Assembly: GCF_026072635.1 (NCBI RefSeq)
Contig: NZ_AP023081.1
Location: forward strand, 5,886,501-5,950,500
Source of the DNA: Pseudomonas solani
GTDB taxonomy: Bacteria > Pseudomonadota > Gammaproteobacteria > Pseudomonadales > Pseudomonadaceae
Length of the DNA: 64,000 bases
Reading direction: 5' to 3'
The position numbers were made by a program, and so were the translations under genes. Each line of letters begins with the position of its first letter. The stretch's first letter is position 1. This document shows, in pieces, positions 8,044 to 17,225 of this stretch. Under the pieces are notes generated by a model. That model did not search any database and was not told the origin of the DNA. It saw nothing but the letters and a program-made list of their open reading frames with translations.

Positions 8044-8964
8044 TCAGGGCTGGGCGGCCTTCCAGGCGCTTATCTGTTCCAGCGTGGCGGTGACCCCGCC
8101 ACACACCACCACCATCACCCGCCCATGGACCCGCAGCGCCTCGTTCCCGGCATAGGCCAGGGCCAACGCCGCGCCACAGGCCGGCTCGACGAGGATGCGC
8201 TGCTCATCGAGGAAGCGCTCGCAGGCCTCCAGCGCCGCCCGGTCACTCACCACCTGCGCCTGCACCGGGTGGCTGCGCCCCAGCGCGAAGGCCCGCTCGC
8301 ACACCTGCCTGGCGCCGAGCGAGGTGGCCACGCTGTCGATGCGCTCCAGTTCGATCCGCCGTCCCGCTTCCAGCGCCCGGGCGAAGGACGCCGCGCCCGT
8401 GGTTTCGGCGGTGATCACCGGCACGGTATTCCAGCCGTTGCGCTGCAAGCCCTCCACCACGCCGCTGAACAAGCCACCACCGCCCACCGAGAGCAGTACC
8501 GCGTCCGGGCGAAAACCGCTGGCGGCCACCTCGTCCACCAGGCTCGCATGGCCCTGCCAGAGCAGCGGGTCATCGAAGGGGTGGATGAAGGCATCGGCCG
8601 CGCCCAGCATCGATTGCGCCAGGGCATTGGCCTCGTGCCAGGCGGCGCCGTGGACGATCACCTCGGCGCCCTCCTGGCGGATCAGCGCCTTGGCGCGCTC
8701 GGTAGTGGTTTGCGGCACCACCACCGTGACCGGGATCGACAGGCAGCGCCCGGCATAGGCCACGGCGATGCCCGCGTTGCCACCGGAGGACGAGATGAAG
8801 CGCCGCTTGCCCTGCCGTGCATGGGCCTCGCAGGCGGCACCGATGCCGCGCAACTTGAACGAGCCCGACGGCTGCAGGGCCTCCAGCTTCAGCCACACCT
8901 CGGTACCGGCGGCGAGGCTGAGGGGGCGGGAATGGATCAACGGGGTTTGGATATGCAGGGTCAT
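8044..8964 (-). CDS. PLP-dependent threonine/serine dehydratase family protein
   Basis: A 306-residue fold-type II PLP enzyme of the L-serine/threonine dehydratase group. PSGSFKLRG carries the Schiff-base lysine (Lys37), SSSGGNAGIAVAYAG binds the substrate carboxylate, and SVGGGGLFSG is the phosphate-binding glycine loop. It deaminates serine or threonine to the 2-oxo acid. The length fits the short catabolic forms that lack an ACT regulatory domain. The ATG at 8964 (MTLHIQTPLI) is favoured; another ATG lies at 8982. It faces the KefB/C-like gene tail to tail, with an 18-bp gap. Confidence 0.85.
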   Translation of the reverse strand: MTLHIQTPLIHSRPLSLAAGTEVWLKLEALQPSGSFKLRGIGAACEAHARQGKRRFISSSGGNAGIAVAYAGRCLSIPVTVVVPQTTTERAKALIRQEGAEVIVHGAAWHEANALAQSMLGAADAFIHPFDDPLLWQGHASLVDEVAASGFRPDAVLLSVGGGGLFSGVVEGLQRNGWNTVPVITAETTGAASFARALEAGRRIELERIDSVATSLGARQVCERAFALGRSHPVQAQVVSDRAALEACERFLDEQRILVEPACGAALALAYAGNEALRVHGRVMVVVCGGVTATLEQISAWKAAQP

Positions 8965-9116
8965 CTCGGGCTCGCACGGCATTCTCGGGCCGCCAGTTTC
9001 GGCCGACCACGGCCGGGGCGTCTTGTATGTTCTTGCAGCGGGACAGCGGCACGTCAAATTCCTTGAGCAACCCACGAGCGCCACGGTCTACCCGTTAACG
9101 CCAACAGGACGCTCGC

Positions 9117-9434
9117 ATGCACAAGACGCCCGACCATTCCCACCTCGCCGGCCTGGAACTGGCCAGGCAACTGTTCGACACCGGCCCGCTCGAAGACCTG
9201 ACGCAACGGCTCGACCTGGCGATCGCCCAGGCCCGCGCGGCGCAGCCTGCGGAGGGCGACGGCATCTACGAGCTGGAGCGCATCGCCAGCCAGCTGGAAG
9301 CCGGCGGGGCCATCGACCCGCCGCCGGTGTTCAGCGCAAGGCTCGACGCACCGGTGCGCCAGGGCACCTCCGTGGCGCTGATGCTGGTCCACCGACGCCT
9401 GGCGAAGTTGCGCGAGCAGACCCCAGAAGGTTGA
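9117..9434 (+). CDS. Hypothetical protein, 105 aa
   Basis: A mostly helical, soluble 105-residue protein without signal peptide or recognised domain. It begins MHKTPDHSHLAGLELARQLF and has an amphipathic C-terminal helix (SVALMLVHRRLAKLREQ). The ATG at 9117 is preceded by AGGACG. It sits 123 bp ahead of the GGDEF/EAL gene on the same strand. I do not recognise the family; codon use is like that of the neighbours, so it is probably a real gene. Confidence 0.55.
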   Translation: MHKTPDHSHLAGLELARQLFDTGPLEDLTQRLDLAIAQARAAQPAEGDGIYELERIASQLEAGGAIDPPPVFSARLDAPVRQGTSVALMLVHRRLAKLREQTPEG

Positions 9435-9557
9435 AGCAGAGAGATCCGCCGCCTGGAAACCGTCCGTCCGCTCGTGTGCGTCCACCGCTGGCAGGGCGTA
9501 AGGCGCATCTATCCTTAGTCCGTTGCAACAGGGAGAAATCATCGACAGGAGGTTGCC

Positions 9558-11744
9558 ATGCGCTGTCCCTCGCAGCTGCCGAACGAAGCCGAACGCCTGC
9601 GTGCCCTCGTCGACTACGGTCTCGACGACGAACGCATGGTCCCCAGCCTGGACCCCGTGGTGCGCATCGCCGCACGCATGTTCGACATGCCCGTGGCCGC
9701 GGTGAACATGATCGGCAGCGACCACGTGTTCTTCGCCGCCAGCACCGGCGTCGGCGAGGTGGACATGGACCGCGACGTGTCCTTCTGTGCCCATGCCATC
9801 ACCCAGGACCAGGTCATGGTGGTGCCGGATGCCACCCAGGACGACCGCTTCCACGACAACCCCCTGGTGCTGGGCCCCACCAACCTGCGCTTCTACGCCG
9901 GAGTGCCGCTGCTCTCCGCCGAGGGCTTGCCCCTGGGCGCGCTGTGCATCATCGACGACCAGCCCCACCAGGACTTCTCCGAAGAAGACCGTGAGCGCCT
10001 GCGGGAGCTGGCGCGCATGGCCACCGACCGCCTGGAGCTGCGCCGCATCGAAGTGAGCGCCGAGCGCAAGCGCCCGGCCTTCGAGAGCTACGCCGGCCAC
10101 TCCGACACCCCGGTGCTCTGGTTCGACCACCGGGGCCATATCCTCGCCTGGAACCCCGCCGCCGCCGACCTGCTGGGCTACGCCCCCGAGGAAGGCGCCG
10201 GGCTGCCGGTGGAGGCGCTGCTGGCCGTGGCCGAGCGCCCGTCCTTCCTGGCGCTGATCCGCCGTGCCGTGACCGCCGGCTACCTGGCCGACCTGAGCAC
10301 ACCCACCACCCTCAAGGGCCTGCACAAGGACGGCAGCGAATTCGACCTGGGCCTGTCGCTGTTCTCCTGGAGCGAAAAGGGCTACCCGCGCTTCGAGGCG
10401 GTGCTCAGCGACAACAGCCAGCGCCGACAGGAAGAGGCCGAGCTGCGCCGCCTGGCCACCTTCGACGCCCTTACCGGCCTGGCCAACCGCGGCTGCTTCT
10501 ACCGCCGTGCCGAAGAGGCGCTGCTAGCGGCCGAGCCGGTGACGGTGCTGATGATCGACCTGGACGGCTTCAAGGACGTCAACGACACCCTGGGCCACCT
10601 GATCGGCGACGGCATCCTGCGCGAAGTGGCGAACCGCCTGGCCGCCATTGCCGGCCCCGGCGACCTGGTGGCACGCATCGGCGGCGACGAGTTCGCCCTG
10701 CTGCTCACCGGCATCACCCAGGCCGAGTCCGCGCTGCTGGTGGCGCAGAACGCCATCAGCGACATCGCCCAGCCCATCCTGGTGGACGGCCACGAGGTGC
10801 GGGTCGCGGCCAGTTGCGGCCTGGCCCTGGCGCCCCTGCACGCCCTGGAAGCACTGGAGCTGGTGGGTGACGCCGACCTGGCGCTGTTCAAGGCCAAGGG
10901 CGTCGGCCGCAGCCAGGTGGCCGCCTTTACCCCCGAACTGCGCATGGAGGCGGTGAGCCGCCATTTACACGCCATGGAGCTGCACCGTGCAGTGGAGAAC
11001 CGCGAGTTCGTGCTCTTCTACCAACCCCAGGTGCGCCTCAGCGACGGTTCCCTACGGGGCGCCGAAGCCTTGATCCGCTGGCAGCACCCCGAGCGCGGGC
11101 TGCTGCCGCCTGCGGCCTTCCTGCCGGCCCTGGAGGGCGGCCCGCTGGCGGCCAGCGTGGGCAGCTGGATACTCGACGAGGCCTGCGCGCAACTAGCCTT
11201 CTGGCGCAACAACGGCGCCGAGGACATACGCATGGGCGTGAACCTGTTCAGCGCCCAGTTCCGCGTCGGCGACCTGGTGACCGAGGTGCTGGAGGCGCTG
11301 GCCCGCTATGGCCTGCCCCCGGAGTCCCTGGAACTGGAAGTCACCGAGAACATCGTGCTGGACAACGACGACATCGTGCTGGAAACCCTGCAGCGCCTGC
11401 GGGCCCACGGCGTAGGCATCGCCTTCGACGACTTCGGCACCGGCTACGCCTCGCTGATCCTGCTCAAGACCTACCCCCTGAGCCGGATCAAGATCGACCG
11501 CTCCTTCGTCCAGGGCATCCTGGAGTCACGCCGGGACGCCTCGGTGGTCCGCGCCATCCTCGACATGGCCCGCAGCTTCGACCTGGAGACCATCGCCGAG
11601 GGCATCGAAAGCGAAGCCCAGCGCGCTCGTCTCAAGCTGGAGCGCTGCGGCGAGGGCCAGGGCTACCTGTTCTCCCGGCCCATGTCCGCCCAGGCCTTCA
11701 CCGAGGCGTACAACATCCGCCTGCCGGTGCGCACCGCCAGCTAG
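9558..11744 (+). CDS. GAF-PAS-GGDEF-EAL signalling protein (cyclic-di-GMP turnover)
   Basis: A 728-residue cytosolic protein. Order: GAF (about residues 20-165, with SFCAHAI and a LGALCIID block), PAS (about 180-285, LWFDHRGHILAWNPAA), GGDEF (about 295-455) and EAL (about 480-720). The cyclase signature is intact (GGDEF at 375-379). The phosphodiesterase EAL is at 503-505, with EVTEN and FDDFGTGYASL further metal-site blocks. The usual RxxD inhibitory site before GGDEF reads GPGD, so product inhibition is probably absent. A strong AGGAGG precedes the ATG. Both activities look possible; the GAF/PAS input ligand is unknown. A palindromic terminator follows. Confidence 0.93.
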   Translation: MRCPSQLPNEAERLRALVDYGLDDERMVPSLDPVVRIAARMFDMPVAAVNMIGSDHVFFAASTGVGEVDMDRDVSFCAHAITQDQVMVVPDATQDDRFHDNPLVLGPTNLRFYAGVPLLSAEGLPLGALCIIDDQPHQDFSEEDRERLRELARMATDRLELRRIEVSAERKRPAFESYAGHSDTPVLWFDHRGHILAWNPAAADLLGYAPEEGAGLPVEALLAVAERPSFLALIRRAVTAGYLADLSTPTTLKGLHKDGSEFDLGLSLFSWSEKGYPRFEAVLSDNSQRRQEEAELRRLATFDALTGLANRGCFYRRAEEALLAAEPVTVLMIDLDGFKDVNDTLGHLIGDGILREVANRLAAIAGPGDLVARIGGDEFALLLTGITQAESALLVAQNAISDIAQPILVDGHEVRVAASCGLALAPLHALEALELVGDADLALFKAKGVGRSQVAAFTPELRMEAVSRHLHAMELHRAVENREFVLFYQPQVRLSDGSLRGAEALIRWQHPERGLLPPAAFLPALEGGPLAASVGSWILDEACAQLAFWRNNGAEDIRMGVNLFSAQFRVGDLVTEVLEALARYGLPPESLELEVTENIVLDNDDIVLETLQRLRAHGVGIAFDDFGTGYASLILLKTYPLSRIKIDRSFVQGILESRRDASVVRAILDMARSFDLETIAEGIESEAQRARLKLERCGEGQGYLFSRPMSAQAFTEAYNIRLPVRTAS

Positions 11745-11773
11745 CCTGGCGCCGGACCTGCCCAGAAACGATG

Positions 11774-11795
11774 AAGGGCGCCTCGAGGCGCCCTT
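11774..11795. terminator. Bidirectional hairpin terminator
   Basis: A perfect 22-bp palindrome (each arm AAGGGCGCCTC or its complement) between two convergent genes ending at 11744 and 11820. With A and T at its ends, it could serve both directions; there is no long T tract. Confidence 0.6.
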
Positions 11796-11819
11796 CTGCA
11801 TCCATGGAACTCGATGGAA

Positions 11820-12023
11820 TCAATGCCACCAGCGCGGCAGGCCCTTGCGCTGCTCTTCGCTGCTGTTGCCACGGTCGACCTGGGTTTCGCTGACGGAAGC
11901 GCGGTCGCTGGCGGCGTCCTTGAAGGCACGTTCGATGGTGGAATGATGGTCGGCGGCGCTGACGCTGAAGGCGCTGCTGGCGACGACGGCGGCAAGCAGG
12001 GTGGCGGTGAAGTAGCGGCTCAT
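11820..12023 (-). CDS. Small secreted/periplasmic protein, 67 aa
   Basis: A 67-residue protein with an N-terminal signal peptide: MSRYFTATLLAAVVASSAFS followed by VSAADH, predicted cut after SAA or VSA. The mature part is short, charged and ends in LPRWWH. AGGAG lies ahead of the ATG at 12023. The family is not recognised. It is convergent with the GGDEF/EAL gene and followed by the palindromic terminator. It probably acts in the periplasm. Confidence 0.65.
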   Translation of the reverse strand: MSRYFTATLLAAVVASSAFSVSAADHHSTIERAFKDAASDRASVSETQVDRGNSSEEQRKGLPRWWH

Positions 12024-12345
12024 GATGGATTCTCCTGTGGGGATGGGTGAGTGATTCGACGGGGCCAGTGTCGCGTCACCTCCCCGCCCGGAGAAACGCA
12101 ATCGGTCACTAGTGGATATCAGCGAAATCGATTGCGCCCATCCCGGCCCGGTGCCGGCGTCAGGTCTTTCGCGGCTGAAGCCGCTCCTACAAGGGCGTAT
12201 CCGCAGCCACGAAGCTGACCGGTGCGTAGGGTGGATGGCGCTTTTCTCATCCACCAGGCGGTGCCACAGGGGGCACCGAGCCAGGGCAGACCTGCGGCCT
12301 GCTGGGCGAATGAACTCACCCCTACAGGTGCCACCCAACAGGCCG
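12024..12345. repeat. Gene-free stretch with REP-like repeats
   Basis: No gene is seen in these 322 bases. At about 12166-12190 lies the Pseudomonas repeat TTTCGCGGCTGAAGCCGCTC, followed at about 12228-12262 by an inverted repeat built on GGATGGCGCTTTTCTCATCC. The promoter of the 11820-12023 gene must lie at the left end. Confidence 0.5.
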
Positions 12346-13566
12346 TTATCCCGCCTGGACCTGGCTCCGCGTGGCCAGGCGGGTGTGCAGGCCGAAAGCG
12401 ACCAGGGCCAGCAGCGGCAACGCGGCACCAAGGGCGGCGATGGCCAGCCAGCCGCCCTGCTCGTACAGCAGGCTGGCGATGGACGAACCGACGGCGCCAC
12501 CGATGAAGATGCTGGTCATGTACAGCGCGTTCAGCCGGCCGCGGCTGGCGGCATCCAGGGCATAGACCTCGCGCTGGCCGAGCACCATGTTCATCTGCAC
12601 GGCGAAATCCAGCAGCACGCCGGTCAGCGCCAGGCCGACCACGCCCCAGGGCAGCCCGAACAGGGCCGGGAGGAAGCTGAGCATCGCTAGCAGCATGGCG
12701 CAGCGCGACATGCTCCGGGTGTGCCCCGCATCCGCCAGGCGCCCGGCGATGGGGGCAGCTACCGCACCGATGGCGCCGACCAGGGCGAACAGCGCGATCT
12801 GCGACTGGGACAGCCCATGGTTGCGGGCCAGCTCCACCGGCACGGCGGTCCAGAACAGGCTGAAGGTGCCGAACATCAGCGCCTGGTACAGCGAGCGCTG
12901 GCGCAGCACCGGCTCGCGGCGGAACAGGTGCCAGAGCGAAGCCAGCAACTGGCCGTAGCTGGCGCGGTGGTCGGGGCGCCGGCTGGGCAGCGCCATGGCC
13001 ATCACCAGGGCGATCAGCAGCATCAGCCCGGCGGCGCCGAAGAACACCGCGCGCCAGCCGAAGTGGTCAGCCACCACGCTGGACAGCGGCCGCGCCAGGA
13101 GGATGCCCAGCAGCAGCCCGCCCATGATCCCGCCGACTACCCGGCCCCGGGATTCCTCGGGCGCCAGGTGCGCGGCCAGGGGGATCAGCATCTGCACCGA
13201 GACCGAGCTGAAGCCGATCAGGGCCGAGACCAGCAACAGGACGGCGGGCGCGTCGGCCAGGGCCATGCCCACCAGGGCGAGGACGCTGACGCAGAGGGTG
13301 GCGAGCATCAGCCGGCGGTTCTCCAGCAGGTCCGCCAGGGGCACCAGGAAGAAAAGCCCAAGGGCATAGCCGACCTGGGTCAGGGAGACGATAAGGCTGG
13401 CGCCGTGGGTGGAGATGCCGACATCGGGGGCGATCAGCTCGATGATCGGCTGGGCGTAGTAGATGTTGGCGACGATGGCGCCGCAGCAGAAGGCGAAGAG
13501 CAGCACCAGGCCCCGGCTGAGCGCCTGGGGGCATGGGTGGCGAAATGGCTGGCAGGGTTCATCCAA
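12346..13566 (-). CDS. MFS transporter
   Basis: A 406-residue major facilitator with about twelve membrane segments. It shows ANIYYAQPIIELIAPDVG in the first loop and LADLLENRRLML as the loop 2-3 motif. The sequence resembles the YfcJ/YnfM-type drug or small-molecule efflux branch. It starts with ATG at 13566 and lies 108 bp downstream of a LysR regulator on the same strand. That gene is a likely partner, although LysR regulators are more often divergent from their targets. The substrate is unknown. Confidence 0.85.
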   Translation of the reverse strand: MDEPCQPFRHPCPQALSRGLVLLFAFCCGAIVANIYYAQPIIELIAPDVGISTHGASLIVSLTQVGYALGLFFLVPLADLLENRRLMLATLCVSVLALVGMALADAPAVLLLVSALIGFSSVSVQMLIPLAAHLAPEESRGRVVGGIMGGLLLGILLARPLSSVVADHFGWRAVFFGAAGLMLLIALVMAMALPSRRPDHRASYGQLLASLWHLFRREPVLRQRSLYQALMFGTFSLFWTAVPVELARNHGLSQSQIALFALVGAIGAVAAPIAGRLADAGHTRSMSRCAMLLAMLSFLPALFGLPWGVVGLALTGVLLDFAVQMNMVLGQREVYALDAASRGRLNALYMTSIFIGGAVGSSIASLLYEQGGWLAIAALGAALPLLALVAFGLHTRLATRSQVQAG

Positions 13567-13674
13567 CGGTCCTCAGGGTGTAACGGTTCGAGGCGCCTAT
13601 CCTGGGCAAGGTGGCGGGTGGAGGGAATCCGCCCGGGGCGCAAAGCGGCTTTGCCTTTTGCGCAATGCCAGCCG

Positions 13675-14568
13675 CTAGAGCAAGCCGCCGACGAACTCGA
13701 TGAACGCCGCGACCCGCCGCGAACCCCGCTGGCTGGGCAGGTAGAGCGCGCTGATCACCGCGCTGGTGTCGTCCGGGTTGACCAGGTGCTCGGGGAACAG
13801 CGGCAGCAGGCGGCCGGCAGCGATATCCGCATCCACCAGCCAGTCCGGCAGCAGCGCCACCGCCGACCCGGCCAGCGCCACGTCGCGCAGCACCTCGACG
13901 TTGTTGCTGCGCATGCGCCCACGCACCGGTACGCGGACTTCGCCATCCTCGCCGCTGAAGGTCCAGACCTGGCGGGCCGCACCGTAGTTGAAGCGCAGGC
14001 AGTCGTGCTCGGCCAGGTCCAGCGGCTGTCCGGGCGTGCCGTGCTCCGCCAGGTAGGCCGGGCTGGCCACCACATGGCGACGGAACTGCCCCAGGCTGCG
14101 GGCGACCACGCCGTCCATGGGCGCCGCCGCACCGAGGCGGATGGACAGGTCCACCCGCTCGCCGAGCAGGTCGACGATCTCGTCGGTCAGGGTGATATCC
14201 AGTTCCAGGCGCGGGTAACGGCGCAGCAGCTCACCGATCCTGGGCGAAATCAGGCAGCGGCCGAAGGCGCTGGGAAGCGAAACCCGCAGCGGCCCGCTGG
14301 GCTCCTCGCCGCCGTCCATCACCGAGGCATCGGCCTCGGCCACATACTCCAGCACCTGGCGCGAACTCTGGTAATAGGCGGCACCGGCCTCGGTGACCGT
14401 CACCTGCCGCGTGGAGCGGTTGAGCAGCACCGTGCCCAGCTCCTGCTCCAGGGCATCGACCATGCGCGTGACCGAGGAGGTGGCCAGGCCCAGGCGCCGT
14501 GCGGCTGCCGAGAAGCCCTTGGCGTCCACGGCGGCGACGAACATCTTCAGGGCCAGCAGCTTGTCCAT
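13675..14568 (-). CDS. LysR-family transcriptional regulator
   Basis: A 297-residue regulator. The winged HTH is at residues 1-60 (MDKLLALKMFVAAVDAKGFS, AARRLGLATSSVTRMVDALE), followed by the linker helix and a periplasmic-binding-like effector domain (about 90-295). The ATG at 14568 fits the family N-terminus; an upstream ATG at 14658 would add 30 foreign residues. It belongs to the CrgA/DmlR-like LysR branch. The downstream MFS gene on the same strand is the likely regulated partner. Confidence 0.88.
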   Translation of the reverse strand: MDKLLALKMFVAAVDAKGFSAAARRLGLATSSVTRMVDALEQELGTVLLNRSTRQVTVTEAGAAYYQSSRQVLEYVAEADASVMDGGEEPSGPLRVSLPSAFGRCLISPRIGELLRRYPRLELDITLTDEIVDLLGERVDLSIRLGAAAPMDGVVARSLGQFRRHVVASPAYLAEHGTPGQPLDLAEHDCLRFNYGAARQVWTFSGEDGEVRVPVRGRMRSNNVEVLRDVALAGSAVALLPDWLVDADIAAGRLLPLFPEHLVNPDDTSAVISALYLPSQRGSRRVAAFIEFVGGLL

Positions 14569-14586
14569 GGGCGCTCCGGGGAATGG

Positions 14587-14611
14587 AAAAGCCCGGCACA
14601 AGGGCCGGGCT
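14587..14611 (-). terminator. Rho-independent terminator of the hydroxylase gene
   Basis: Read on the minus strand: stem AGCCCGGC.../...GCCGGGCT followed by TTTT. It lies just after the stop of the frameshifted hydroxylase gene, in front of the LysR gene. Confidence 0.65.
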
Positions 14612-14654
14612 GGGGATCGGCGGATGATACCTAGCGCCGCTCCAGGCTTCACCG

Positions 14655-15516
14655 TCAACCGGCAGCTTTACCCGCCTCCTCGGCCGGAGCCGTCTCCGGC
14701 TCCGGTGCGCGCTCGCGCACCACAGGCCAGAACAGCTCGTGCTGCCAGCTCACCGGGCGCAGGTGCTCGATGCCGTAACGCTCGGGGCGGCGGCGGGTGA
14801 TCTTCGCCGTGCCGAACAGCACATCCCAGAAGAACAGCAGGTTGCCGTAGTTGCCCTTGTAATGGGTCACGCCGTCGTCGGCGCTGAGGCCGTGGTGGGC
14901 CGAGTGGGTGGAGGGCGTGGAGATGGTCCGTTCCAGCAGCCACATCAGCGGCCGCAGGGGGCGGATGCGGTAAAGCCTGTCGTCCCAGGGCACGCTGCTG
15001 TGGGCGCCGAAGATCACGCACATCTTGAGGATCAGGTAGACGTAGTAGACCGGCGCCAGCCCCATGTGGATGAGCATCCCGCTCAACCACAGGCCCGGCA
15101 TCAGCAGGTAGTAGAAGCTGTTGTTGCGGTAGACGATGCGGATGCTCATGTAGGGCGCCGAGTGTGTGCCCGGTGCAGGGCATAGAGCAGCGGCACGCGG
15201 TGGGCCAGGCGGTGCCAGGCGTACTGGGTGAGGTCATCGAACACCAGGAACAGCGCGAACCCCGCCAGCCAGGGCAGGCCGGCCAGGCTGCCTTTCGCCT
15301 CGGGCACGAAGTGGTCCAGCAGCCTGGCGCTGATGGTCATCACCAGGGGAAGGTGAAGCCCAGCAGCAGGCTGGAGCCGATGATCTCGATCAGCGCGTCA
15401 CGGCGCCGACCCTCGGGTTGGCGAAAGCAGGCACAGGCTATTTCCAGCAGGATGAACCCCAGGAAGATGGCGGCGACTATCAGCGTGGGGTTATTGGCGA
15501 GCGTTGTTGTATTCAT
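14655..15516 (-). pseudogene. Sterol desaturase/fatty-acid hydroxylase superfamily protein, two frameshifts
   Basis: Three consecutive frames together give one integral-membrane di-iron hydroxylase of about 287 residues. Part 1 starts at ATG 15516 (MNTTTLANNPTLIVAAIFLG, two membrane segments). Part 2 contains WHRLAH, and part 3 contains STHSAHHGLSADDGVTHYKG. The first break is at about 15346-15349 (TFP then LVMT expected), where one base is missing from a G run on the + strand. The second is near 15163 and falls exactly in the HRAHH metal-binding motif; restoring one base gives HRAHHSAPYMS. Each break is fixed by one extra base. The family hydroxylates or desaturates lipids with an oxo-diiron centre. 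The gene is either decaying or carries sequencing errors. A terminator follows it. Confidence 0.8.
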
Positions 15517-15583
15517 GGCAATCTCGTTCCGGCCCGACAGGGGCATTGCCCAGCCATGAGAAACCAGGACACCCGCCCGACCT

Positions 15584-16546
15584 ATGCGAGAAGAGGACAG
15601 AAACATCCGAATCGAGGCCAAGTCGCCGGTCCGGCGCTTCCATCGCGGCGCCATGGGCCAGGTGCTGGAGCGTTACCTCGATGCACAGTCCCGAGGCCCA
15701 CAGCGCGACTACCAGTTGGTGGAGCTGGAGCAGCTCTGGGCGGATGCCGCGCGCCACGACCCCGCCATCGGCCTGCACCTGTTCGCCCGGTTCACCTCGC
15801 GGGACCTGCACGTGCTTACCCAGCTGTGCCTGTATTGCCTCGACGTCGCCCAGGCCGTCGCCTGCTGGGCGCGCTATGCACCGCTGGCTTCGGACATGGA
15901 GAACCTGGCGCTGGTGGAAGATGCCGGTGGCGTCGCCGTGGAGCTGCGCATCGACGCGCCCGAGGGCCTGGCCCGCTATGTGGTCGAGCACTACAACGTG
16001 ATGGCGCTGACCCAGTTGCGCCGGGGCACAGGCGTCGAGGTGACACCGGCACGGGCCTGCTTCACCTACCCCCGCCCCGCCTATCACGCCGAATACCGGG
16101 CCTGGTTCGGCGATGACCTGCAGTTCGGCTGCGACCACAACCGCCTGTACTTCGCCCCGACCACCCTCAGCCTGCCGATGCAGGGACACAACCCCGGCAT
16201 GCTCGACCTGCTGACCAGCGAACTCGACCGCCGCCTGGCCCGCCAGCACCAGCTCAGCGGCTGGGCCGCCCGGGTCGCCAGCGGCGTGCGCCGCAGCCTG
16301 GCACGGGGTGAAGCGCCGAGCCTGGAGAACCAGGCCGAAGCCCTGCACCAGAGCCCGCGTACCTTGCGCCGGCGCCTGGAGGAGCAGGGCCTGACCTTCC
16401 GCCAGTTGCTCGACCTGGTACGTGGCGAACTGGAACAGCACCTGGAGTTGCAGGGCCTGGGCCGCGCGGAGATCGCCGAACAGCTCGGCTACGCCGACCT
16501 GGCCGCCTACCAGCACGCCCGCAAGCGCTGGCGCGACTACGGCTAG
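15584..16546 (+). CDS. AraC-family transcriptional regulator
   Basis: A 320-residue regulator with an N-terminal arabinose-binding-like domain (about 25-205) and a C-terminal HTH (about 225-318; SLENQAEALHQSPRTLRRRL then EIAEQLGYADLAAYQHARKR). The ATG at 15584 is used; MGQVLERY at 15653 is an alternative. It lies divergent from the broken fatty-acid hydroxylase gene, 67 bp apart, and probably regulated it. Its TAG stop is part of a REP-like palindrome. Confidence 0.82.
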   Translation: MREEDRNIRIEAKSPVRRFHRGAMGQVLERYLDAQSRGPQRDYQLVELEQLWADAARHDPAIGLHLFARFTSRDLHVLTQLCLYCLDVAQAVACWARYAPLASDMENLALVEDAGGVAVELRIDAPEGLARYVVEHYNVMALTQLRRGTGVEVTPARACFTYPRPAYHAEYRAWFGDDLQFGCDHNRLYFAPTTLSLPMQGHNPGMLDLLTSELDRRLARQHQLSGWAARVASGVRRSLARGEAPSLENQAEALHQSPRTLRRRLEEQGLTFRQLLDLVRGELEQHLELQGLGRAEIAEQLGYADLAAYQHARKRWRDYG

Positions 16547-16564
16547 CCCGGGCTTCAGCCCGGG
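16544..16564. repeat. REP-like palindrome overlapping a stop codon
   Basis: AGCCCGGGCTTCAGCCCGGG type repeat between convergent genes; the TAG stop of the AraC gene forms its first bases. Confidence 0.7.
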
Positions 16565-16574
16565 AGTATGAAAG

Positions 16575-17225
16575 TCATCGTGCGCTGATGCGGTAGACGC
16601 AGCGGGAGGCATTGGCCAGCAGGTGCTGCTCGCGGACCACCTCGGCCTCCTCGCCCACCACTTCCTGGAACAGTTGCAGCTCGGAGCGGCAGAAGCCCTG
16701 GCAGCTCCGTGCCGCCACACAGATGGGGCAGTGGTCCTCGATCAGCAGCCAATCCTCGCCATCCCGCTCCACCCGCGCCATGTAGCCCTCGGTCGAGCGC
16801 ACCGCCGCCAGCTGCTCCAGGCGCCGGGGCAGGCTGCGGCTGCTGCAGGCCTGGCGATAGACCGCGCGGGACTCCGCCTCGCGCTGGCAGATCAGGCGGT
16901 CCAGCCCCTCTTCGCCGAACAGCTGGCGCACCGAGCCGATCAACTGCACCGTGAGCTGCGCGTGGGTATCCGGGAAACGGGCGTAACCGGCATCGGTGAG
17001 CACCCAGTTCTGCCTCGGCCGCCCGGCACCGGATGCCGGCTCCTGGCGGCCTTCCACCAGCCCTGCGGCCACCAGCTTCTGCACCTGCTGGCGCGCCGCC
17101 TCCGGCGTCATCTCCAGGGCCTGTGCCAGGGCGGCGGTGGACACCGGACCCCGGGTCTTGATCAGCAGCAGGGTGCGATCGCCGGTGGAGGCAGCGGTGT
17201 CGGTGATGGGGTTGGAGGTGGTCAA
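16575..17225 (-). CDS. SufR-like transcriptional regulator with C-terminal cysteine cluster
   Basis: A protein of about 216 residues. It has an N-terminal winged HTH (TLLLIKTRGPVSTAALAQAL, EMTPEAARQQVQKLVAAGLV) followed by a basic wing with GRPRQNW. The C-terminus has DHCPICVAARSCQGFCRSEL and a last Cys near the end (SRCVYRI), a cysteine pattern like Fe-S-binding SufR relatives. No in-frame ATG is near, and TTG at 17225 is the most plausible start. The neighbour 17458 gene is divergent and a possible target. Whether it senses Fe-S status, oxygen or something else is inference. Confidence 0.7.
   Translation of the reverse strand: MTTSNPITDTAASTGDRTLLLIKTRGPVSTAALAQALEMTPEAARQQVQKLVAAGLVEGRQEPASGAGRPRQNWVLTDAGYARFPDTHAQLTVQLIGSVRQLFGEEGLDRLICQREAESRAVYRQACSSRSLPRRLEQLAAVRSTEGYMARVERDGEDWLLIEDHCPICVAARSCQGFCRSELQLFQEVVGEEAEVVREQHLLANASRCVYRISAR

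Noticed and set aside
12112..12690. 192-codon + strand frame over the spacer and MFS gene end
   Set aside because: Starts in a repeat and continues antisense to the MFS gene.
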